Assembly: GCF_002369955.1 (NCBI RefSeq)
Contig: NZ_AP014564.1
Span: forward strand, 122,893-186,892
DNA length: 64,000 bases
From: Ichthyobacterium seriolicida
GTDB taxonomy: Bacteria > Bacteroidota > Bacteroidia > Flavobacteriales > Ichthyobacteriaceae
Direction of reading: 5' to 3'
Shown: in pieces, positions 27,075-38,528 of the stretch
Numbering within the stretch: position 1 is the first letter of the stretch
Layout: the number at the start of each line of letters is the position of its first letter
Notes under the pieces: generated by a model
Database searches by the model: none
Told to the model about the DNA's origin: nothing
Seen by the model: only the letters and a program-made list of their open reading frames with translations
Made by a program: the position numbers and the translations under genes

Positions 27075-30000
27075 TTAAACTTTATTTTTTTTTGTATTCT
27101 CGAAAGACATTTTAAGACCTAAGCCTTTCAACTCGTGTAATAATACATTGAAAGATTCAGGTATACCTGGCTCAGGTAATTCTTCCCCCTTAACTATAGC
27201 CTCATAAGTCTTAGCCCTACCTGTTATATCATCTGATTTAACAGTCAGCATCTCTCTTAAAATATTAGAAGCTCCAAATCCCTCTAATGCCCATACCTCC
27301 ATCTCTCCTAGCCTCTGTCCACCAAATAAGGCCTTACCTCCCAAAGGCTGTTGAGTAATCAAAGAATATGGTCCAGTAGAACGAGCGTGCATCTTGTCAT
27401 CTACCATATGTCCTAATTTCAACATATATATAACACCCACAGTAGCTGGCTGATCAAACCTCTCTCCTGTTCCTCCATCATACAGATAAGTATGGCCAAA
27501 ATCTGGAATCCCTGCCTCCCTTGTGTACTTTGTTATCTCTTCCAAAGAAGCTCCATCAAATATAGGAGTCGCAAATTTCTTGCCCAATTCCATTCCTGCC
27601 CAACCCAATACCGTTTCATAAATTTGCCCTAAATTCATACGAGAGGGTACACCTAAAGGATTTAATACTATATCCACTGGAGTTCCATCTTCCAAAAATG
27701 GCATATCCTCTTCACGAACTATTTTCGATACTATACCTTTATTACCGTGGCGACCCGCCATCTTATCCCCCACTTTTAGCTTACGCTTCTTAGCTACATA
27801 AACCTTAGCTAAATTCAGTATACCAATAGGTAATTCATCACCTATCATAATGGATAAATTCTGACGCTTGTACTTGGCTCTGATGTAACCTACTTTTATT
27901 TTGAAACTATTTAAAATCTTAGAAATAGTTTCATTAATCTCACTACTCGAAACCCACTTCCCTCCAATTAAGGTATCAAAATCTACCTCTACAGAACTCA
28001 AAACTTTTAAAGTGTACTTTACGTCTTTAGCTATTATCTCCTCTCCCGAATCTGAAAATACCCCCTTAGATTTCTTGCCAGATACTAAAGAGTAAATCTT
28101 AGCTATTAAAATCTCTCTGTACTTGTTTACTTCTTCCAAATACTCGTCTTCAGCTTTCTTTAAAGCTATCTTATCTTTAGCTCTTACATCTTTATTCTTG
28201 ATGCTCTTAGAAAATAATTTAGTATTGACAATTATACCGTTAAGAGACGAAGGAGCTTTTAGTGAAACATTCTTCCAATCACCAGCTTTATCACCAAAAA
28301 TAGCTCTCAATAATTTTTCCTCTGGAGTAGGCTCACTTTCACCCTTAGGCGTAACCTTACCTATTAAAATATCACCAGGACCAATCTTAGCACCTATCCT
28401 GATTATTCCATTTTCATCTAAATCTTTAGTAGAATCCTCACTGACATTAGGGATATCTGAAGTGAACTCCTCAGGGCCTAATTTAGTCTCTCTAGATTCT
28501 AATGAATATTCATCTATATGTATAGATGTGAAGATATCCTCCCTAACGACACGCTCACTTATAACTATGGCATCTTCAAAATTATACCCCTTCCAAGGCA
28601 TAAAAGCAACCTTTAAATTACGCCCTAGAGCTAAATCACCCTGCTTAGTAGCAAAACCCTCACATAAGACCTGTCCCTTAACTACTTTTTGTCCTTTTTT
28701 AACAATCGGCCTTAGGTTTATAACAGTACTCTGATTAGTCCTTCTAAATTTGACTAAATCATACCTCTTAACATCCTCGTCAAAACTTATTAACCTATCG
28801 TAGTCTGACCTCTCATACCTTATATAGATGTGTTGAGAATCTACATCTAGCACCTCCCCACTGCCCTCTGCATTGATCAACACTCTAGAATCTTTAGCTA
28901 CCTTACTTTCCAATCCAGTTCCCACAATAGGAACTTCGGGATTTAACAGAGGCACTGACTGACGCATCATATTAGATCCCATCAAAGCTCTGTTGGCATC
29001 ATCGTGCTCTAAAAAAGGTATCAACGAAGCAGATATAGAGGCAATCTGATTAGGAGCAATATCCATATAGTTTACCTTATGTGGCTCTATAATAGGTAGA
29101 TCTCCCTCCTGCCTAGATTTAACTTTATCTTTAATAAATTCGCCCGCCTCGTTTATCTTAGCATTAGCTTGAGCTATAACAGCGTCTTCCTCATCTTCAG
29201 CCGTTAAATAAATAGGTTCAGAATCTAAATCTACAATGGAATTATTAACTTTTCTATAAGGAGTCTCTATGAATCCTAATCTGTTTACTTTAGCGTATAC
29301 ACACAGAGAAGATATAAGTCCAATATTAGGCCCTTCAGGAGTTTCTATAGGACACAACCTACCGTAATGTGTATAGTGTACGTCTCTAACTTCAAAGCCC
29401 GCTCTCTCTCTAGAAAGTCCTCCAGGCCCCAAAGCAGATAACCTCCTCTTATGAGTAATCTCAGATAATGGATTAGTCTGATCCATAAATTGAGATAGTT
29501 GACTAGTTCCGAAAAAACTGTTTATAACAGAAGATAATGTCTTAGCATTTATCAAATCTACAGGTGTAAAGACCTCATTATCACGAACATTCATTCTATC
29601 TCTCATCATCCTAGCCATACGAGCAAGACCTACACTAAATCTATTAGCTAATTGCTCTCCAACGGTTCTGACACGACGATTTGAAAGGTGATCGATATCA
29701 TCTACATCAGCTTTAGAGTTAATGAGTTGTATCAAATGCTTTACAATGTCTATAATATCATCTTTAGTCAAGACTTGCATGTCTAAATCTACATCCCTAG
29801 ACAGCTTTTTATTTATTCTATACCTACCAACCTCTCCAAGACTATACCTAGTTTCAGAGAAAAATAACTTATCTATAATTCCTTTTGCCGTTTCCTCATC
29901 TGGCGGTTCAGTATTTCTCAATTGACGGTAAACGTACTCTACAGCCTCTTTCTCAGAGTTTGTAGTATCTTTCTCAAGAGTATTGTTTATTATAGCGTAA

Positions 30001-30914
30001 TCGCCATCTGAGCCATCCTCCTTATTGATAAAAATAGATTTTACACCACTATCTAAAATCTGCTGTATATGCTCCTTCTCTAAGATTACACCCCTATCTA
30101 TGATTATATCATTCCTGTCTATTGAAACCACCTCAGCAGTATCTTCATCTACAAAATCTTCACGCCATGTCTTTAACACACGCGCGTTTAAGACCCTCCC
30201 CAACACTCTCTTGAGTCCAGCTTTAGATACTTTAACCTCCTCGGTCATATCAAATAATTCCAATATATCCCTGTCGTTCTCGTAACCTATAGCTCTCAAT
30301 AAAGTGGTCATGGGTAATTTCTTCTTCCTGTCTATGTATGCATACATAACATTATTTATGTCAGTAGCAAACTCTATCCATGACCCCTTGAAAGGTATTA
30401 TTCTAACAGAATACAATTTAGTTCCATTAGCGTGAAAAGACTGACCAAAAAAGACTCCAGGAGAACGATGTAATTGTGAAACCACAACCCTTTCCGCACC
30501 ATTTATTATAAAAGTACCACTCTTGGTCATATACGGGATATTACCCAAAAAGACATCCTGAACTACTGTCTTAAACTCTTCGTGTTCCGGATCAGTACAA
30601 TATAGTTTTAACCTAGCCTTTAAAGGCACGTTAAAGGTCAGTCCTCTACTTATACACTCATCGACAGAATACCTTGGAGAGTCTACAAAGTAATCCACAA
30701 ACTCTAGAACAAATTGATTCCTAGTATCAGTAATAGGGAAATTTTCATTAAAAGTTTTAAATAAACCTTCATTTACCCTATCTTCAAACTTAGTCTCTAA
30801 CTGAAAGAAATCCTCAAATGATTTGGTTTGTATATCTAAGAAGTCTACTGTATCCTTTATATCTTTTATTGAAGCAAAATTTATTCTTCTATCTGAGTGG
30901 TCTGCTAATGACAA
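27075..30914 (-). CDS. rpoB: RNA polymerase beta subunit
   Basis: A 1279-residue beta subunit. The rifampicin-binding region at about residues 461-528 reads [20 protein letters not shown] and onward, with the Asp, His and Ser that most often mutate to resistance in E. coli (516, 526, 531) all wild type. The C-terminal MAGRHGNKG and [20 protein letters not shown] segments are intact. It follows rplL after a 114-base gap containing a hairpin with a U-run, and precedes rpoC. Confidence 0.98.
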   Translation of the reverse strand: MSLADHSDRRINFASIKDIKDTVDFLDIQTKSFEDFFQLETKFEDRVNEGLFKTFNENFPITDTRNQFVLEFVDYFVDSPRYSVDECISRGLTFNVPLKARLKLYCTDPEHEEFKTVVQDVFLGNIPYMTKSGTFIINGAERVVVSQLHRSPGVFFGQSFHANGTKLYSVRIIPFKGSWIEFATDINNVMYAYIDRKKKLPMTTLLRAIGYENDRDILELFDMTEEVKVSKAGLKRVLGRVLNARVLKTWREDFVDEDTAEVVSIDRNDIIIDRGVILEKEHIQQILDSGVKSIFINKEDGSDGDYAIINNTLEKDTTNSEKEAVEYVYRQLRNTEPPDEETAKGIIDKLFFSETRYSLGEVGRYRINKKLSRDVDLDMQVLTKDDIIDIVKHLIQLINSKADVDDIDHLSNRRVRTVGEQLANRFSVGLARMARMMRDRMNVRDNEVFTPVDLINAKTLSSVINSFFGTSQLSQFMDQTNPLSEITHKRRLSALGPGGLSRERAGFEVRDVHYTHYGRLCPIETPEGPNIGLISSLCVYAKVNRLGFIETPYRKVNNSIVDLDSEPIYLTAEDEEDAVIAQANAKINEAGEFIKDKVKSRQEGDLPIIEPHKVNYMDIAPNQIASISASLIPFLEHDDANRALMGSNMMRQSVPLLNPEVPIVGTGLESKVAKDSRVLINAEGSGEVLDVDSQHIYIRYERSDYDRLISFDEDVKRYDLVKFRRTNQSTVINLRPIVKKGQKVVKGQVLCEGFATKQGDLALGRNLKVAFMPWKGYNFEDAIVISERVVREDIFTSIHIDEYSLESRETKLGPEEFTSDIPNVSEDSTKDLDENGIIRIGAKIGPGDILIGKVTPKGESEPTPEEKLLRAIFGDKAGDWKNVSLKAPSSLNGIIVNTKLFSKSIKNKDVRAKDKIALKKAEDEYLEEVNKYREILIAKIYSLVSGKKSKGVFSDSGEEIIAKDVKYTLKVLSSVEVDFDTLIGGKWVSSSEINETISKILNSFKIKVGYIRAKYKRQNLSIMIGDELPIGILNLAKVYVAKKRKLKVGDKMAGRHGNKGIVSKIVREEDMPFLEDGTPVDIVLNPLGVPSRMNLGQIYETVLGWAGMELGKKFATPIFDGASLEEITKYTREAGIPDFGHTYLYDGGTGERFDQPATVGVIYMLKLGHMVDDKMHARSTGPYSLITQQPLGGKALFGGQRLGEMEVWALEGFGASNILREMLTVKSDDITGRAKTYEAIVKGEELPEPGIPESFNVLLHELKGLGLKMSFENTKKNKV

Positions 30915-30953
30915 TGGAATGGAATATTAAAAAATTAAAAACTATTATATAGC

Positions 30954-30997
30954 AAAAAAAGATCGAAAATGAAATAACATTTCATTATTTCATTTTC
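30954..30997 (-). terminator. Attenuator-like hairpin between rplL and rpoB
   Basis: In transcription direction, GAAAATGAAATAA pairs perfectly over 13 bp with TTATTTCATTTTC (arms at 30985-30997 and 30965-30977, 7-base loop), then GATC and seven U. It lies 31 bases after the rplL stop and 40 before the rpoB start. An equivalent partial terminator is known between rplL and rpoB in E. coli, so it probably lowers polymerase relative to ribosomal-protein expression. Confidence 0.75.
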
Positions 30998-31028
30998 AAA
31001 CATCTTAAAAGTAAAAAAGTAGTACCCC

Positions 31029-31409
31029 CTACTTAATCTCTACTGTAGCTCCCGCTTCTTCTAATTGAGATTTAAGAGCCTGACTTTCATCTTTTGAAAC
31101 ACCCTCTTTTACAACTTCAGGAGCTCCATCTACAATAGCTTTTGCTTCTTTAAGTCCCAAACCTGTAAGCTCTTTTACAACTTTTACAACTTTTAATTTA
31201 GAAGCACCTCCATCTTTTAAGATAACATCAAAAGATGTTTTTTCATCGTCTTGAGCTTCCCCTCCTCCTGAAGATGGACCAGCTGCCACAGCCACTGCAG
31301 CTGCAGCAGGCTCTATACCGTATTCTTCTTTTAAAATTTTAGCTAACTCGTTAGCCTCTTTAACAGAAATACTTACTAATTCTTCTGCTAATTTTTTTAA
31401 ATCTGCCAT
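31029..31409 (-). CDS. rplL: 50S ribosomal protein L7/L12
   Basis: A 126-residue stalk protein. The N-terminal dimerisation helices ([20 protein letters not shown]) are followed by an Ala/Gly-rich hinge (residues about 35-55) and the C-terminal domain with [23 protein letters not shown], which contacts translation factors. It sits behind rplJ, whose product anchors it to the ribosome. Confidence 0.97.
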   Translation of the reverse strand: MADLKKLAEELVSISVKEANELAKILKEEYGIEPAAAAVAVAAGPSSGGGEAQDDEKTSFDVILKDGGASKLKVVKVVKELTGLGLKEAKAIVDGAPEVVKEGVSKDESQALKSQLEEAGATVEIK

Positions 31410-31479
31410 TTTATCTACTTAATTTTTGCTTTTTTAATATATACTTTTTTTAGTGCGTAACAATTCTTCTAATCTAAAT

Positions 31480-31998
31480 TTATCTATCAGATAGACTTTT
31501 AATAACCCCTGATAACTTTTGACCTCCAGACTGTAAAGAAGAAATAACATTCTTAGCAGGAGACTGAAGTAGACCCACAATTCCAGAAATAATCTCTTCT
31601 CTAGATTTTATACTTATTAAAGACTCTAATTTATCATCGCCTATATAAGTATCTCCCTCTATATAAGCTGCTTTTAAAAGCGGCAACTTACTGCCCTTTG
31701 CTCTATTTTTCTTTATTAGTTTAGCAGGAGTGTTTCCAACCTCAGACAACATAACAGAAGTACTGCCTTTCAAGGAAATATAAACGCCTTCTAAGTCTTT
31801 TGTAGAAGCGTCCATAGCCTTTTTTATCAAGGTATTTTTAACCATTAATAATTTGACGTTCTCCTTAAAGCAATCCCTCCTCAAACTGCTATTGCTCTTA
31901 GCATTCAATCCAGATATATCGGCTAAATATATGTTGTTAGCCGAATCAATTTTATCTATCAAATCATTTACAAGCTCTTCTTTTTTTTCTCTTCTCAT
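31480..31998 (-). CDS. rplJ: 50S ribosomal protein L10
   Basis: A 172-residue protein of the L10 family: KKEELVNDLIDKIDSANNIY at the N-terminus, LLMVKNTLIKKAM and the C-terminal helix region that binds L7/L12 dimers. It forms the stalk base on 23S rRNA. It starts 29 bases after rplA, leaving no room for a long L10 leader RNA, so any autoregulatory site would have to lie within the operon mRNA. Confidence 0.96.
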   Translation of the reverse strand: MRREKKEELVNDLIDKIDSANNIYLADISGLNAKSNSSLRRDCFKENVKLLMVKNTLIKKAMDASTKDLEGVYISLKGSTSVMLSEVGNTPAKLIKKNRAKGSKLPLLKAAYIEGDTYIGDDKLESLISIKSREEIISGIVGLLQSPAKNVISSLQSGGQKLSGVIKSLSDR

Positions 31999-32027
31999 TT
32001 TATATTCTCAGAACTTTAAAGGTTAAC

Positions 32028-32711
32028 TTAATTATTCTCTATTCTAATACTAGAACTCATAGTGCTAGAAAGATGAACAGACTTAACATAGGTTCCTTTC
32101 AAAGACACAGGCTTTAATCTGTTTAAAGTCTCCAATAATTCCATTATGTTCTCTTCTATCTTCTTTGGCTCAAAAGAAACCTTACCTATAGAAGCGTTTA
32201 CTATACCATATCTATCAACCTTGAAATTTATCTTACCAGATTTGATATCTTCAACGGCTTTACCTATATCCATAGTCACAGTGCCTGTCTTAGGGTTGGG
32301 CATCAATCCCCTAGGCCCTAATATCCTACCTAAAGGCCCTAACTTACCCATGATACTAGGCATAGTAACTATAACGTTTACATCAGTCCAACCGCCCTTT
32401 ATCTTCTGAAGATATTCATCTAAACCTACAAAATCAGCATTTGAGTCTTTTGCTTCCTGAACTTTATCAGGAGTCACTAAAGCCAATACTTTAACATCCT
32501 TACCTGTACCATGTGGTAAAGCTACAACACCTCTTACCATCTGATCAGCCTTACGAGGATCAACACCTAAACGAACTGATAGATCTACAGAAGAATCAAA
32601 ATTCACATAAGTTATTTTCTTTACTATTTCACTAGCCTCTCTAATAGAATAACCTTTAGTCAAATCTACGTCTGCAATAGCTAATTTTAGTTTTTTTGTT
32701 AATTTTGCCAT
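32028..32711 (-). CDS. rplA: 50S ribosomal protein L1
   Basis: A 227-residue L1 protein, with [18 protein letters not shown] at the start and the highly conserved [18 protein letters not shown] around residues 125-145. L1 binds 23S rRNA near the E site. Usual order rplK-rplA-rplJ-rplL, separated by short gaps. Confidence 0.97.
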   Translation of the reverse strand: MAKLTKKLKLAIADVDLTKGYSIREASEIVKKITYVNFDSSVDLSVRLGVDPRKADQMVRGVVALPHGTGKDVKVLALVTPDKVQEAKDSNADFVGLDEYLQKIKGGWTDVNVIVTMPSIMGKLGPLGRILGPRGLMPNPKTGTVTMDIGKAVEDIKSGKINFKVDRYGIVNASIGKVSFEPKKIEENIMELLETLNRLKPVSLKGTYVKSVHLSSTMSSSIRIENN

Positions 32712-32728
32712 ATTGATTTATTCAATGT

Positions 32729-33166
32729 TCAAAAAGGTTTATTTCCCTCTATATTAATCCCCATAGATCTAGCTGTGCCCGCGATTATACTCATAGCCGA
32801 CTCTAAAGTGAAAGCATTTAGATCTGACATCTTGTCTTCTGCTATAGACTTTATTTGATCCCAATTTACAGCACCTACTTTAGATTTATTAGGTTCTGAA
32901 GAACCTTTTTTGAAATTACCTATCTCTAAAAGCTGTATTGCAGCTGGAGTCGTTCTTATGACAAAATCAAAAGATTTATCACTGTAAACAAATATAGTTA
33001 CTGGAACAACTTTACCAGGTTTATCTTGAGTTCTAGCATTAAATTGCTTACAAAACTCCATAATATTAACCCCTTTAGCACCCAAAGCAGGCCCAACAGG
33101 CGGAGAAGGATTAGCTGCACCTCCCTTTATTTGTAATTTTATTATATTTTTAACTTCCTTTGCCAT
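32729..33166 (-). CDS. rplK: 50S ribosomal protein L11
   Basis: A 145-residue L11: [20 protein letters not shown] near the N-terminus (Pro-rich, thiostrepton-site domain) and C-terminal rRNA-binding [16 protein letters not shown]. It is part of the GTPase-associated centre and is needed for stringent factor activation in other bacteria, which is relevant to the RelA/SpoT gene at 40161. Confidence 0.97.
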   Translation of the reverse strand: MAKEVKNIIKLQIKGGAANPSPPVGPALGAKGVNIMEFCKQFNARTQDKPGKVVPVTIFVYSDKSFDFVIRTTPAAIQLLEIGNFKKGSSEPNKSKVGAVNWDQIKSIAEDKMSDLNAFTLESAMSIIAGTARSMGINIEGNKPF

Positions 33167-33227
33167 TTTTTAATCTTGTTTTCAAGCCCAATCCCCACTA
33201 ATTTTAATAAACCATATCGAACTAAAA

Positions 33228-33770
33228 CTATATTTTCTCTACTTGCATATAGTTTAGCTCCAAAGGCGTCTTTCTACCAAAAATCTTGACCATAACCTCT
33301 AACCTTCTCTTCTCCTCATTAATAACCTCAACTTCCCCAATAAACCCGCTAAAAACTCCATCTATGACCTTAACAGACTCCCCAACCATATAAGGTATAC
33401 TAACACTCTCATCAGATTCTGAGAACTTATCTATATCACCCAACATCCTACTCACCTCATGCTTACGCATAGGGATAGGATCGCCTCCTTTCCTTTCGCC
33501 CAAAAAACCAACCACGTTAGGAGTAGACTTTATAATATGAGGAAGCTCTCCACTCAAATCCGCATTTATCATCACATATCCTGGAAAGTGAATTTTATCC
33601 TTACTAATTTTTTTCCCGTTTTTTATTTGATAAACTTTTTCAGTAGGAACCAAAATCTGATACAAAGACTCACTGAGCCCCAACACAGAGACTTCATTCT
33701 CTATATGAGATTTTATTTTTTTCTCCTTACCGCTTACGACGCGTATGACATGCCACTTATCTCTGTCCAT
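33228..33770 (-). CDS. nusG: Transcription termination/antitermination factor NusG
   Basis: A 180-residue protein with the NGN domain (WHVIRVVSGKEKKIKSHIEN, then FPGYVMINADLSGELPHII) and a C-terminal KOW domain (GESVKVIDGVFSGFIGEVE). It binds RNA polymerase and coordinates with Rho or the ribosome. It starts 3 bases after secE. Confidence 0.97.
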   Translation of the reverse strand: MDRDKWHVIRVVSGKEKKIKSHIENEVSVLGLSESLYQILVPTEKVYQIKNGKKISKDKIHFPGYVMINADLSGELPHIIKSTPNVVGFLGERKGGDPIPMRKHEVSRMLGDIDKFSESDESVSIPYMVGESVKVIDGVFSGFIGEVEVINEEKRRLEVMVKIFGRKTPLELNYMQVEKI

Positions 33771-33773
33771 AGA

Positions 33774-33971
33774 TCACAGTAAACTAAAAAAATTGGATAT
33801 CAAACTGTTAAACACCTTATCTATTAAAAATATCATTATGGAAAAAAGGATAGATGAAACAGCAACTACAATGACGTTTACCTGTAAATCCTCTAAAGTA
33901 GGCCAAGAAGTCTTAAATTTTAACTCGACATACGACTCCTTGATATAATCCACAAATCTATTTACAAACAT
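33774..33971 (-). CDS. secE: Preprotein translocase subunit SecE
   Basis: A 65-residue single-pass SecE: an amphipathic segment with YVELKFKTSWPTLEDLQ (conserved W-P) and one C-terminal membrane helix VIVVAVSSILFSIMIFLID. It stabilises SecY in the inner membrane. It lies between tRNA-Trp and nusG, as is typical. Confidence 0.95.
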   Translation of the reverse strand: MFVNRFVDYIKESYVELKFKTSWPTLEDLQVNVIVVAVSSILFSIMIFLIDKVFNSLISNFFSLL

Positions 33972-34013
33972 AATAGTTAATTATTTTGTCTTAACTTATC
34001 CAACCTCTTGCCG

Positions 34014-34086
34014 CACGGGAAGAGAGACTCGAACTCCCGACACCTGGTTTTGGAGACCAGTGCTCTACCAACTGAGCTATTCCCGT
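34014..34086 (-). tRNA. tRNA-Trp (anticodon CCA)
   Basis: A 73-base cloverleaf: acceptor ACGGGAA/TTCCCGT, D-arm TAGCTCAGTTGGTAGAGCA, anticodon stem CTGGT/ACCAG with loop CTCCAAA, T-loop GTTCGAGTC, and discriminator G. CCA is not encoded. A near-match to the -7 consensus (TAAAATTTG) lies about 20 bases upstream at 34106-34114. Confidence 0.96.
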
Positions 34087-34221
34087 AGTCTAGCGCTATG
34101 GCCTCCAAATTTTATAGGTTCAAATCAAAACCTCCATTAAACAAACATCAAAATTTAAACCAAAATTTTTAACAAAGCAGCCAGAACAATATTACCATAA
34201 ACTAAAACAAAGTTCTATAAC

Positions 34222-35409
34222 CTACTCAATAATCTCAGTTATCTGACCTGCACCTACAGTTCTACCTCCTTCACGAATCGCAAAACGCAATCCAACACTT
34301 GAAGCTACTGCATTTATCAGCTCAACTGTAATAGTTAAGTTATCACCAGGCATAACCATATCAACACCTTCAGGAAGTTGTATCTCACCAGTAACATCAG
34401 TAGTTCTCAAATAAAACTGAGGCCTGTACTTGTTATGAAATGGAGTATGACGACCACCCTCTTCTTTTTTCAGTATATAAACCTCTGCCTTGAATTTTGT
34501 ATGTGGAGTTATAGAACCAGGCTTACATATAACCATACCTCTTTTTATCTGATCTTTTTCGATCCCTCTCAACAACAATCCAACATTATCACCAGCCTCA
34601 CCCCTATCTAATATTTTCCTAAACATCTCCACACCAGTGATAGTAGAAGTTAACTTTTCCGCCCCCATACCAATAATATCAACTGTATTACCAGTTAAGG
34701 CTACTCCAGTTTCTATACTTCCAGTAGCTACCGTTCCCCTACCAGTAATAGAAAATACATCCTCTACAGGCATTAGGAAAGGCTTATCTATATCTCTCTG
34801 AGGCAATTCTATCCAACTATCTACAGATTCCATCAATTCTTCCACTTTAGCAACCCAGTTTTCCTCTCCATTGAGAGCTCCTAAAGCAGACCCTCTTATT
34901 ATTGGAGAGTTATCGCCATCGTATTCATAGAAAGAAAGCAAATCCCTTATCTCCATCTCAACTAGCTCAAGCAATTCCTCATCATCAACCATATCTGATT
35001 TATTCATGAAAACAACAATACGAGGAACCCCAACCTGACGAGCTAAAAGAATATGTTCCCTAGTTTGAGGCATAGGACCATCTGTCGCTGCTACAACCAA
35101 TATAGCACCGTCCATCTGAGCCGCACCAGTAACCATGTTTTTAACGTAATCGGCATGACCAGGACAATCCACATGAGCATAATGTCTGTTTTCAGTCTGA
35201 TACTCAACATGAGAAGTGTTTATCGTAATACCTCTTTTCTTTTCCTCTGGAGCATTATCGATAGTTTCAAAATCTCTACCTTCTGCCAACCCTTTACCAG
35301 CCAAAACCTTTGTAATACCAGCTGTCAAAGTGGTTTTACCATGATCCACGTGACCTATCGTTCCGATATTCAAATGCGGCTTAGAACGATTAAAATTTTC
35401 CTTTGCCAT
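34222..35409 (-). CDS. tuf: Elongation factor Tu
   Basis: A 395-residue GTPase that brings aminoacyl-tRNA to the ribosome. GTP-binding motifs [11 protein letters not shown] (about 19-29), [11 protein letters not shown] and NKSD are intact. [14 protein letters not shown] is the effector region, and the C-terminus ends [14 protein letters not shown]. It lies between four upstream tRNA genes and tRNA-Trp. Only this one copy is in the window. Confidence 0.98.
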   Translation of the reverse strand: MAKENFNRSKPHLNIGTIGHVDHGKTTLTAGITKVLAGKGLAEGRDFETIDNAPEEKKRGITINTSHVEYQTENRHYAHVDCPGHADYVKNMVTGAAQMDGAILVVAATDGPMPQTREHILLARQVGVPRIVVFMNKSDMVDDEELLELVEMEIRDLLSFYEYDGDNSPIIRGSALGALNGEENWVAKVEELMESVDSWIELPQRDIDKPFLMPVEDVFSITGRGTVATGSIETGVALTGNTVDIIGMGAEKLTSTITGVEMFRKILDRGEAGDNVGLLLRGIEKDQIKRGMVICKPGSITPHTKFKAEVYILKKEEGGRHTPFHNKYRPQFYLRTTDVTGEIQLPEGVDMVMPGDNLTITVELINAVASSVGLRFAIREGGRTVGAGQITEIIE

Positions 35410-35477
35410 GTCTACTTTTTACTTTTAAAAAAATTACTAACTACCAACTAAGTTACAAATACCAACAAAAAATACCG

Positions 35478-35549
35478 AGCCAATGACGGGAGTTGAACCC
35501 GTGACCTCTTCCTTACCAAGGAAGCGCTCTACCCCTGAGCTACACCGGC
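35478..35549 (-). tRNA. tRNA-Thr (anticodon GGT)
   Basis: Acceptor GCCGGTG/CATTGGC (two G-T pairs), anticodon stem CTTCC/GGAAG with loop TTGGTAA, T-loop GTTCAACTC. Last of four tRNA genes before tuf. Confidence 0.95.
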
Positions 35550-35562
35550 CTCTAAAATTTTA

Positions 35563-35636
<74 letters not shown>

Positions 35637-35646
35637 CTATTTTATG

Positions 35647-35728
35647 TGGGGAGAGCAGGATTCGAACCTACGAAGGCGAAGCCAACAGATTTACAGTCTG
35701 CTCTCGTTGACCGCTTGAGTATCTCCCC
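35647..35728 (-). tRNA. tRNA-Tyr (anticodon GTA)
   Basis: An 82-base class II tRNA: acceptor GGGGAGA/TCTCCCC, anticodon loop CTGTAAA, a long variable arm (GTTGGCTTCGCCTTCG region), T-loop GTTCGAATC. Confidence 0.96.
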
Positions 35729-35741
35729 AAAAAAAACAAAG

Positions 35742-35815
35742 AGCCGATGGAGGGATTCGAACCCACGACCCGCTGATTACAAATCAGCTGCTCTGGCCAA
35801 CTGAGCTACATCGGC
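35742..35815 (-). tRNA. tRNA-Thr (anticodon TGT)
   Basis: Acceptor GCCGATG/CATCGGC, anticodon stem GCTGA/TCAGC with loop TTTGTAA, T-loop GTTCGAATC. First gene of the tRNA(Thr-Tyr-Gly-Thr)-tuf unit. Confidence 0.96.
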
Positions 35816-35849
35816 TTAACTTCTAAAATTAATAATAGCTCCAAGGCTG

Positions 35850-35857
35850 CAAATGTA
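35850..35857 (-). promoter_or_regulatory. Promoter -7 box for tRNA-tuf operon
   Basis: On the minus strand TACATTTG matches TAnnTTTG exactly, 34 bases before the 5' end of tRNA-Thr(TGT). No clear -33 TTG is seen at the usual distance. Confidence 0.5.
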
Positions 35858-35888
35858 ATTATAGTTTTGTAATAAAACTAAAAAAATT

Positions 35889-37142
35889 TTATATCTTTTT
35901 TAACATCACACAAGCATTGTGCCCTCCAAATCCAAATGTGTTACTCATAGCTACATTTACATCCCTTTTCTGGGATTTATTAAAAGTAAAATTCAACCTG
36001 CTATCTATACAATCATCATCAGTAAAATGATTTATAGTAGGCGGCACAAAAGATCCCCTAATACTTAAAACACAAGATATAGCTTCAACCACTCCAGTAG
36101 CTCCAAGAAGATGCCCAGTCATAGACTTTGTAGAATTAATATTAATATTATAGACATGATCGCCAAACACATCTTTAACCGCCTTTACTTCAGCCATATC
36201 TCCCAAAGGAGTAGAAGTGCCATGCATATTAACCATATCTATATCCTCCTTGGACAAACCCGAATCTTTTATACACTCAATCATAACATTTTTAGCCCCC
36301 AAACCCTCTGGATGAGGAGCAGTAATATGATGAGCATCTGCCGACATAGCTCCACCTATAAATTCAGCATATATTTTCGCCCCCCTATTTTTAGCATGTT
36401 CATATTCTTCTAATACCATCGTGCCTGACCCCTCGCCCATAACAAAGCCATCCCTATCCTTATCAAAAGGACGAGATGCCGTAGAAGGATCGTCATTTCT
36501 AACAGAGAGAGCATTGATAGAATTAAATCCACCTATACCAGATCTAGTAATAGTAGCCTCCGAACCTCCAGCAAAAATAATATCAGCTTTACCCAGACGA
36601 ATTGTATTAAAAGAATCTATCAAAGCGTGAGCCGATGAAGAACAAGCAGACACAGTAGCATAATTAGGCCCCCTAAACCCATATCTAACAGATATGTGAC
36701 CAGCAGTAATATCCGCTATCATCTTTGGTATAAAAAAAGGAGAAAAACGCGGCATCTCACCGCCTCCTTCATAAAAATCCAACAACACCTCCTCGACGGT
36801 TTTCAATCCTCCTATTCCAGATCCCCAAATAACCCCCACACGATCCTTATTAACTTCTTTGCAAGAATCTATGCCAGAATCTAAAAAAGCCTCATGAGCA
36901 GATACCATAGCATACTGAGTATTGAGATCCATTTTATTGATATCCCTTCTACTAATATGATCAGACACAGAAAAATTCTTTAACTCGCAAGCAAACTTAG
37001 TCTTGTAATTAGACGCATCAAAATAAGTGATAGGAGCTGCTCCACTTACCCCTTTCAACAAAGACTCCCAATACTCATCTACAGTATTTCCTATAGGAGT
37101 CAAACTACCCATTCCCGTAACTACAACTCGTTTTAACTGCAT
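35889..37142 (-). CDS. fabF: Beta-ketoacyl-ACP synthase II
   Basis: A 417-residue condensing enzyme that elongates acyl-ACP with malonyl-ACP in fatty acid synthesis. The catalytic triad is visible: Cys in VSACSSSAHA (about residue 167), His in NMHGTSTPLGD (about 308) and His in MTGHLLGATG (about 345). The N-terminus VVVTGMGSLTPIGNTVDEYW is typical of FabF. It starts 16 bases after acpP, its carrier protein, so the two are probably cotranscribed. Confidence 0.97.
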   Translation of the reverse strand: MQLKRVVVTGMGSLTPIGNTVDEYWESLLKGVSGAAPITYFDASNYKTKFACELKNFSVSDHISRRDINKMDLNTQYAMVSAHEAFLDSGIDSCKEVNKDRVGVIWGSGIGGLKTVEEVLLDFYEGGGEMPRFSPFFIPKMIADITAGHISVRYGFRGPNYATVSACSSSAHALIDSFNTIRLGKADIIFAGGSEATITRSGIGGFNSINALSVRNDDPSTASRPFDKDRDGFVMGEGSGTMVLEEYEHAKNRGAKIYAEFIGGAMSADAHHITAPHPEGLGAKNVMIECIKDSGLSKEDIDMVNMHGTSTPLGDMAEVKAVKDVFGDHVYNININSTKSMTGHLLGATGVVEAISCVLSIRGSFVPPTINHFTDDDCIDSRLNFTFNKSQKRDVNVAMSNTFGFGGHNACVMLKKI

Positions 37143-37158
37143 AGAAATAGATATAAAA

Positions 37159-37401
37159 TTACTTGTTAGCCAGCTCTTTTTCTATATGCTCTATAGCCTG
37201 AGCTACAGTAGTAATGTTTTCAGCCTTATCATCAGGGATACTGATATCAAATTCCTTTTCAAACGCCATTATAAGCTCTACAGTATCTAAAGAATCTGCT
37301 CCTAAATCAGTAGAAAACTGAGCCTCTGGAGTTATCTCATTTTCATCAACACCCAACTTCTCTACTATAATTGTTCTTACTTTTAATGCAATATCTGACA
37401 T
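37159..37401 (-). CDS. acpP: Acyl carrier protein
   Basis: An 80-residue acidic four-helix protein. Ser in [12 protein letters not shown] (about residue 40) is the 4'-phosphopantetheine attachment site. It carries growing acyl chains for FabF, encoded next. Confidence 0.97.
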   Translation of the reverse strand: MSDIALKVRTIIVEKLGVDENEITPEAQFSTDLGADSLDTVELIMAFEKEFDISIPDDKAENITTVAQAIEHIEKELANK

Positions 37402-37477
37402 GATTTTAACTTTAACTTTAACTTTACAATTTTTTTTTACTTATAAAACACTGCTTGTATCAACAAAATACAATGCC

Positions 37478-37485
37478 CAAAAGTA
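37478..37485 (-). promoter_or_regulatory. Promoter -7 box for acpP-fabF
   Basis: On the minus strand TACTTTTG matches TAnnTTTG, 76 bases before the acpP start. A second, poorer match (TGTATTTTG) follows. It lies just after the hemE stop. Confidence 0.45.
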
Positions 37486-37496
37486 TAACTTTTTAT

Positions 37497-38528
37497 CTAT
37501 TGTTCTCTACTATATTTTTTTACTGATTCTACAAATGTCTTTACATTATCTAATGGTATATTTGGCAGTATTCCATGACCCAAATTGACTATGTACTTTG
37601 TGCTGCCAAAATTATCTATCATCTCATTAGTTACCTTATCTATCTCAGAAGCCCGATAAAAAAGACAACTAGGATCTAAATTACCTTGAAGGGTAATGCG
37701 CCCATTAGTAACAGATCTCGCGTATTTTGGAGATATAGTCCAATCTATGCCTAAAGCATCGACTCCTGACTCACTCATCTTTTCCAAAGCATACCAACAT
37801 CCCTTGGCAAACACCACAATTTTTGTCATAGGCTTAATAGCATCTATTATTTGCTGAATATATTTCCATGAAAAATTATCATAGTCATAAGGAGATAATA
37901 TACCCCCCCAACTATCAAAAATTTGAATTACATCACAACCAGACCTAATCTTCTCTTTGAGATACTCTATAGTGACATCTGTAATCAATTGAAGTAATCT
38001 ATGAACAAAAGAGGCCTCCCTATAACACAACTCTTTTGTCTTGTCAAAGACCTTACTGCCCTGACCTTGTGTTATATAACAAAGTATAGTCCAAGGGGAT
38101 CCTGCAAAACCTATCAAAGGGACTTGTCCATTCAACTCTCTCTTTGTGAGCCCAACAGCCTTAAATACGTAAGATAAATTTTCAATGACACCATCTAAAA
38201 AGATTCTTTTTAAATCACTCTCAGACCTTATTGGATTTTGAATATAAGGACCTATGCCCTCTTTCATCTCTATATCTATGCCCATAGCCTTGGGAACGAC
38301 CAGTATATCAGAAAACAATATAGCAGCATCTACCCCTATCTGCTTTACTGGCATAATGGTTATCTCTGAAACTAATTCAGGCCTTTGACAACATTCGAAA
38401 AATGAATACTTAGCCCTTATCGCTCTAAAATCTGGCAAATACCTGCCAGCCTGCCTCATTATCCAAACAGGAGGCCTAGATAGCTCTTCACCCCTTAAAG
38501 CCCTTAAAAGAATATCATTTTTTATCAT
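37497..38528 (-). CDS. hemE: Uroporphyrinogen decarboxylase
   Basis: A 343-residue enzyme converting uroporphyrinogen III to coproporphyrinogen III in haem synthesis. The family signature [17 protein letters not shown] is at residues 20-36; the second signature [16 protein letters not shown] lies near 145-160, and the substrate-site Asp is probably in FSDILV. The start overlaps the hemD end by 14 bases, indicating translational coupling. Confidence 0.97.
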   Translation of the reverse strand: MIKNDILLRALRGEELSRPPVWIMRQAGRYLPDFRAIRAKYSFFECCQRPELVSEITIMPVKQIGVDAAILFSDILVVPKAMGIDIEMKEGIGPYIQNPIRSESDLKRIFLDGVIENLSYVFKAVGLTKRELNGQVPLIGFAGSPWTILCYITQGQGSKVFDKTKELCYREASFVHRLLQLITDVTIEYLKEKIRSGCDVIQIFDSWGGILSPYDYDNFSWKYIQQIIDAIKPMTKIVVFAKGCWYALEKMSESGVDALGIDWTISPKYARSVTNGRITLQGNLDPSCLFYRASEIDKVTNEMIDNFGSTKYIVNLGHGILPNIPLDNVKTFVESVKKYSREQ

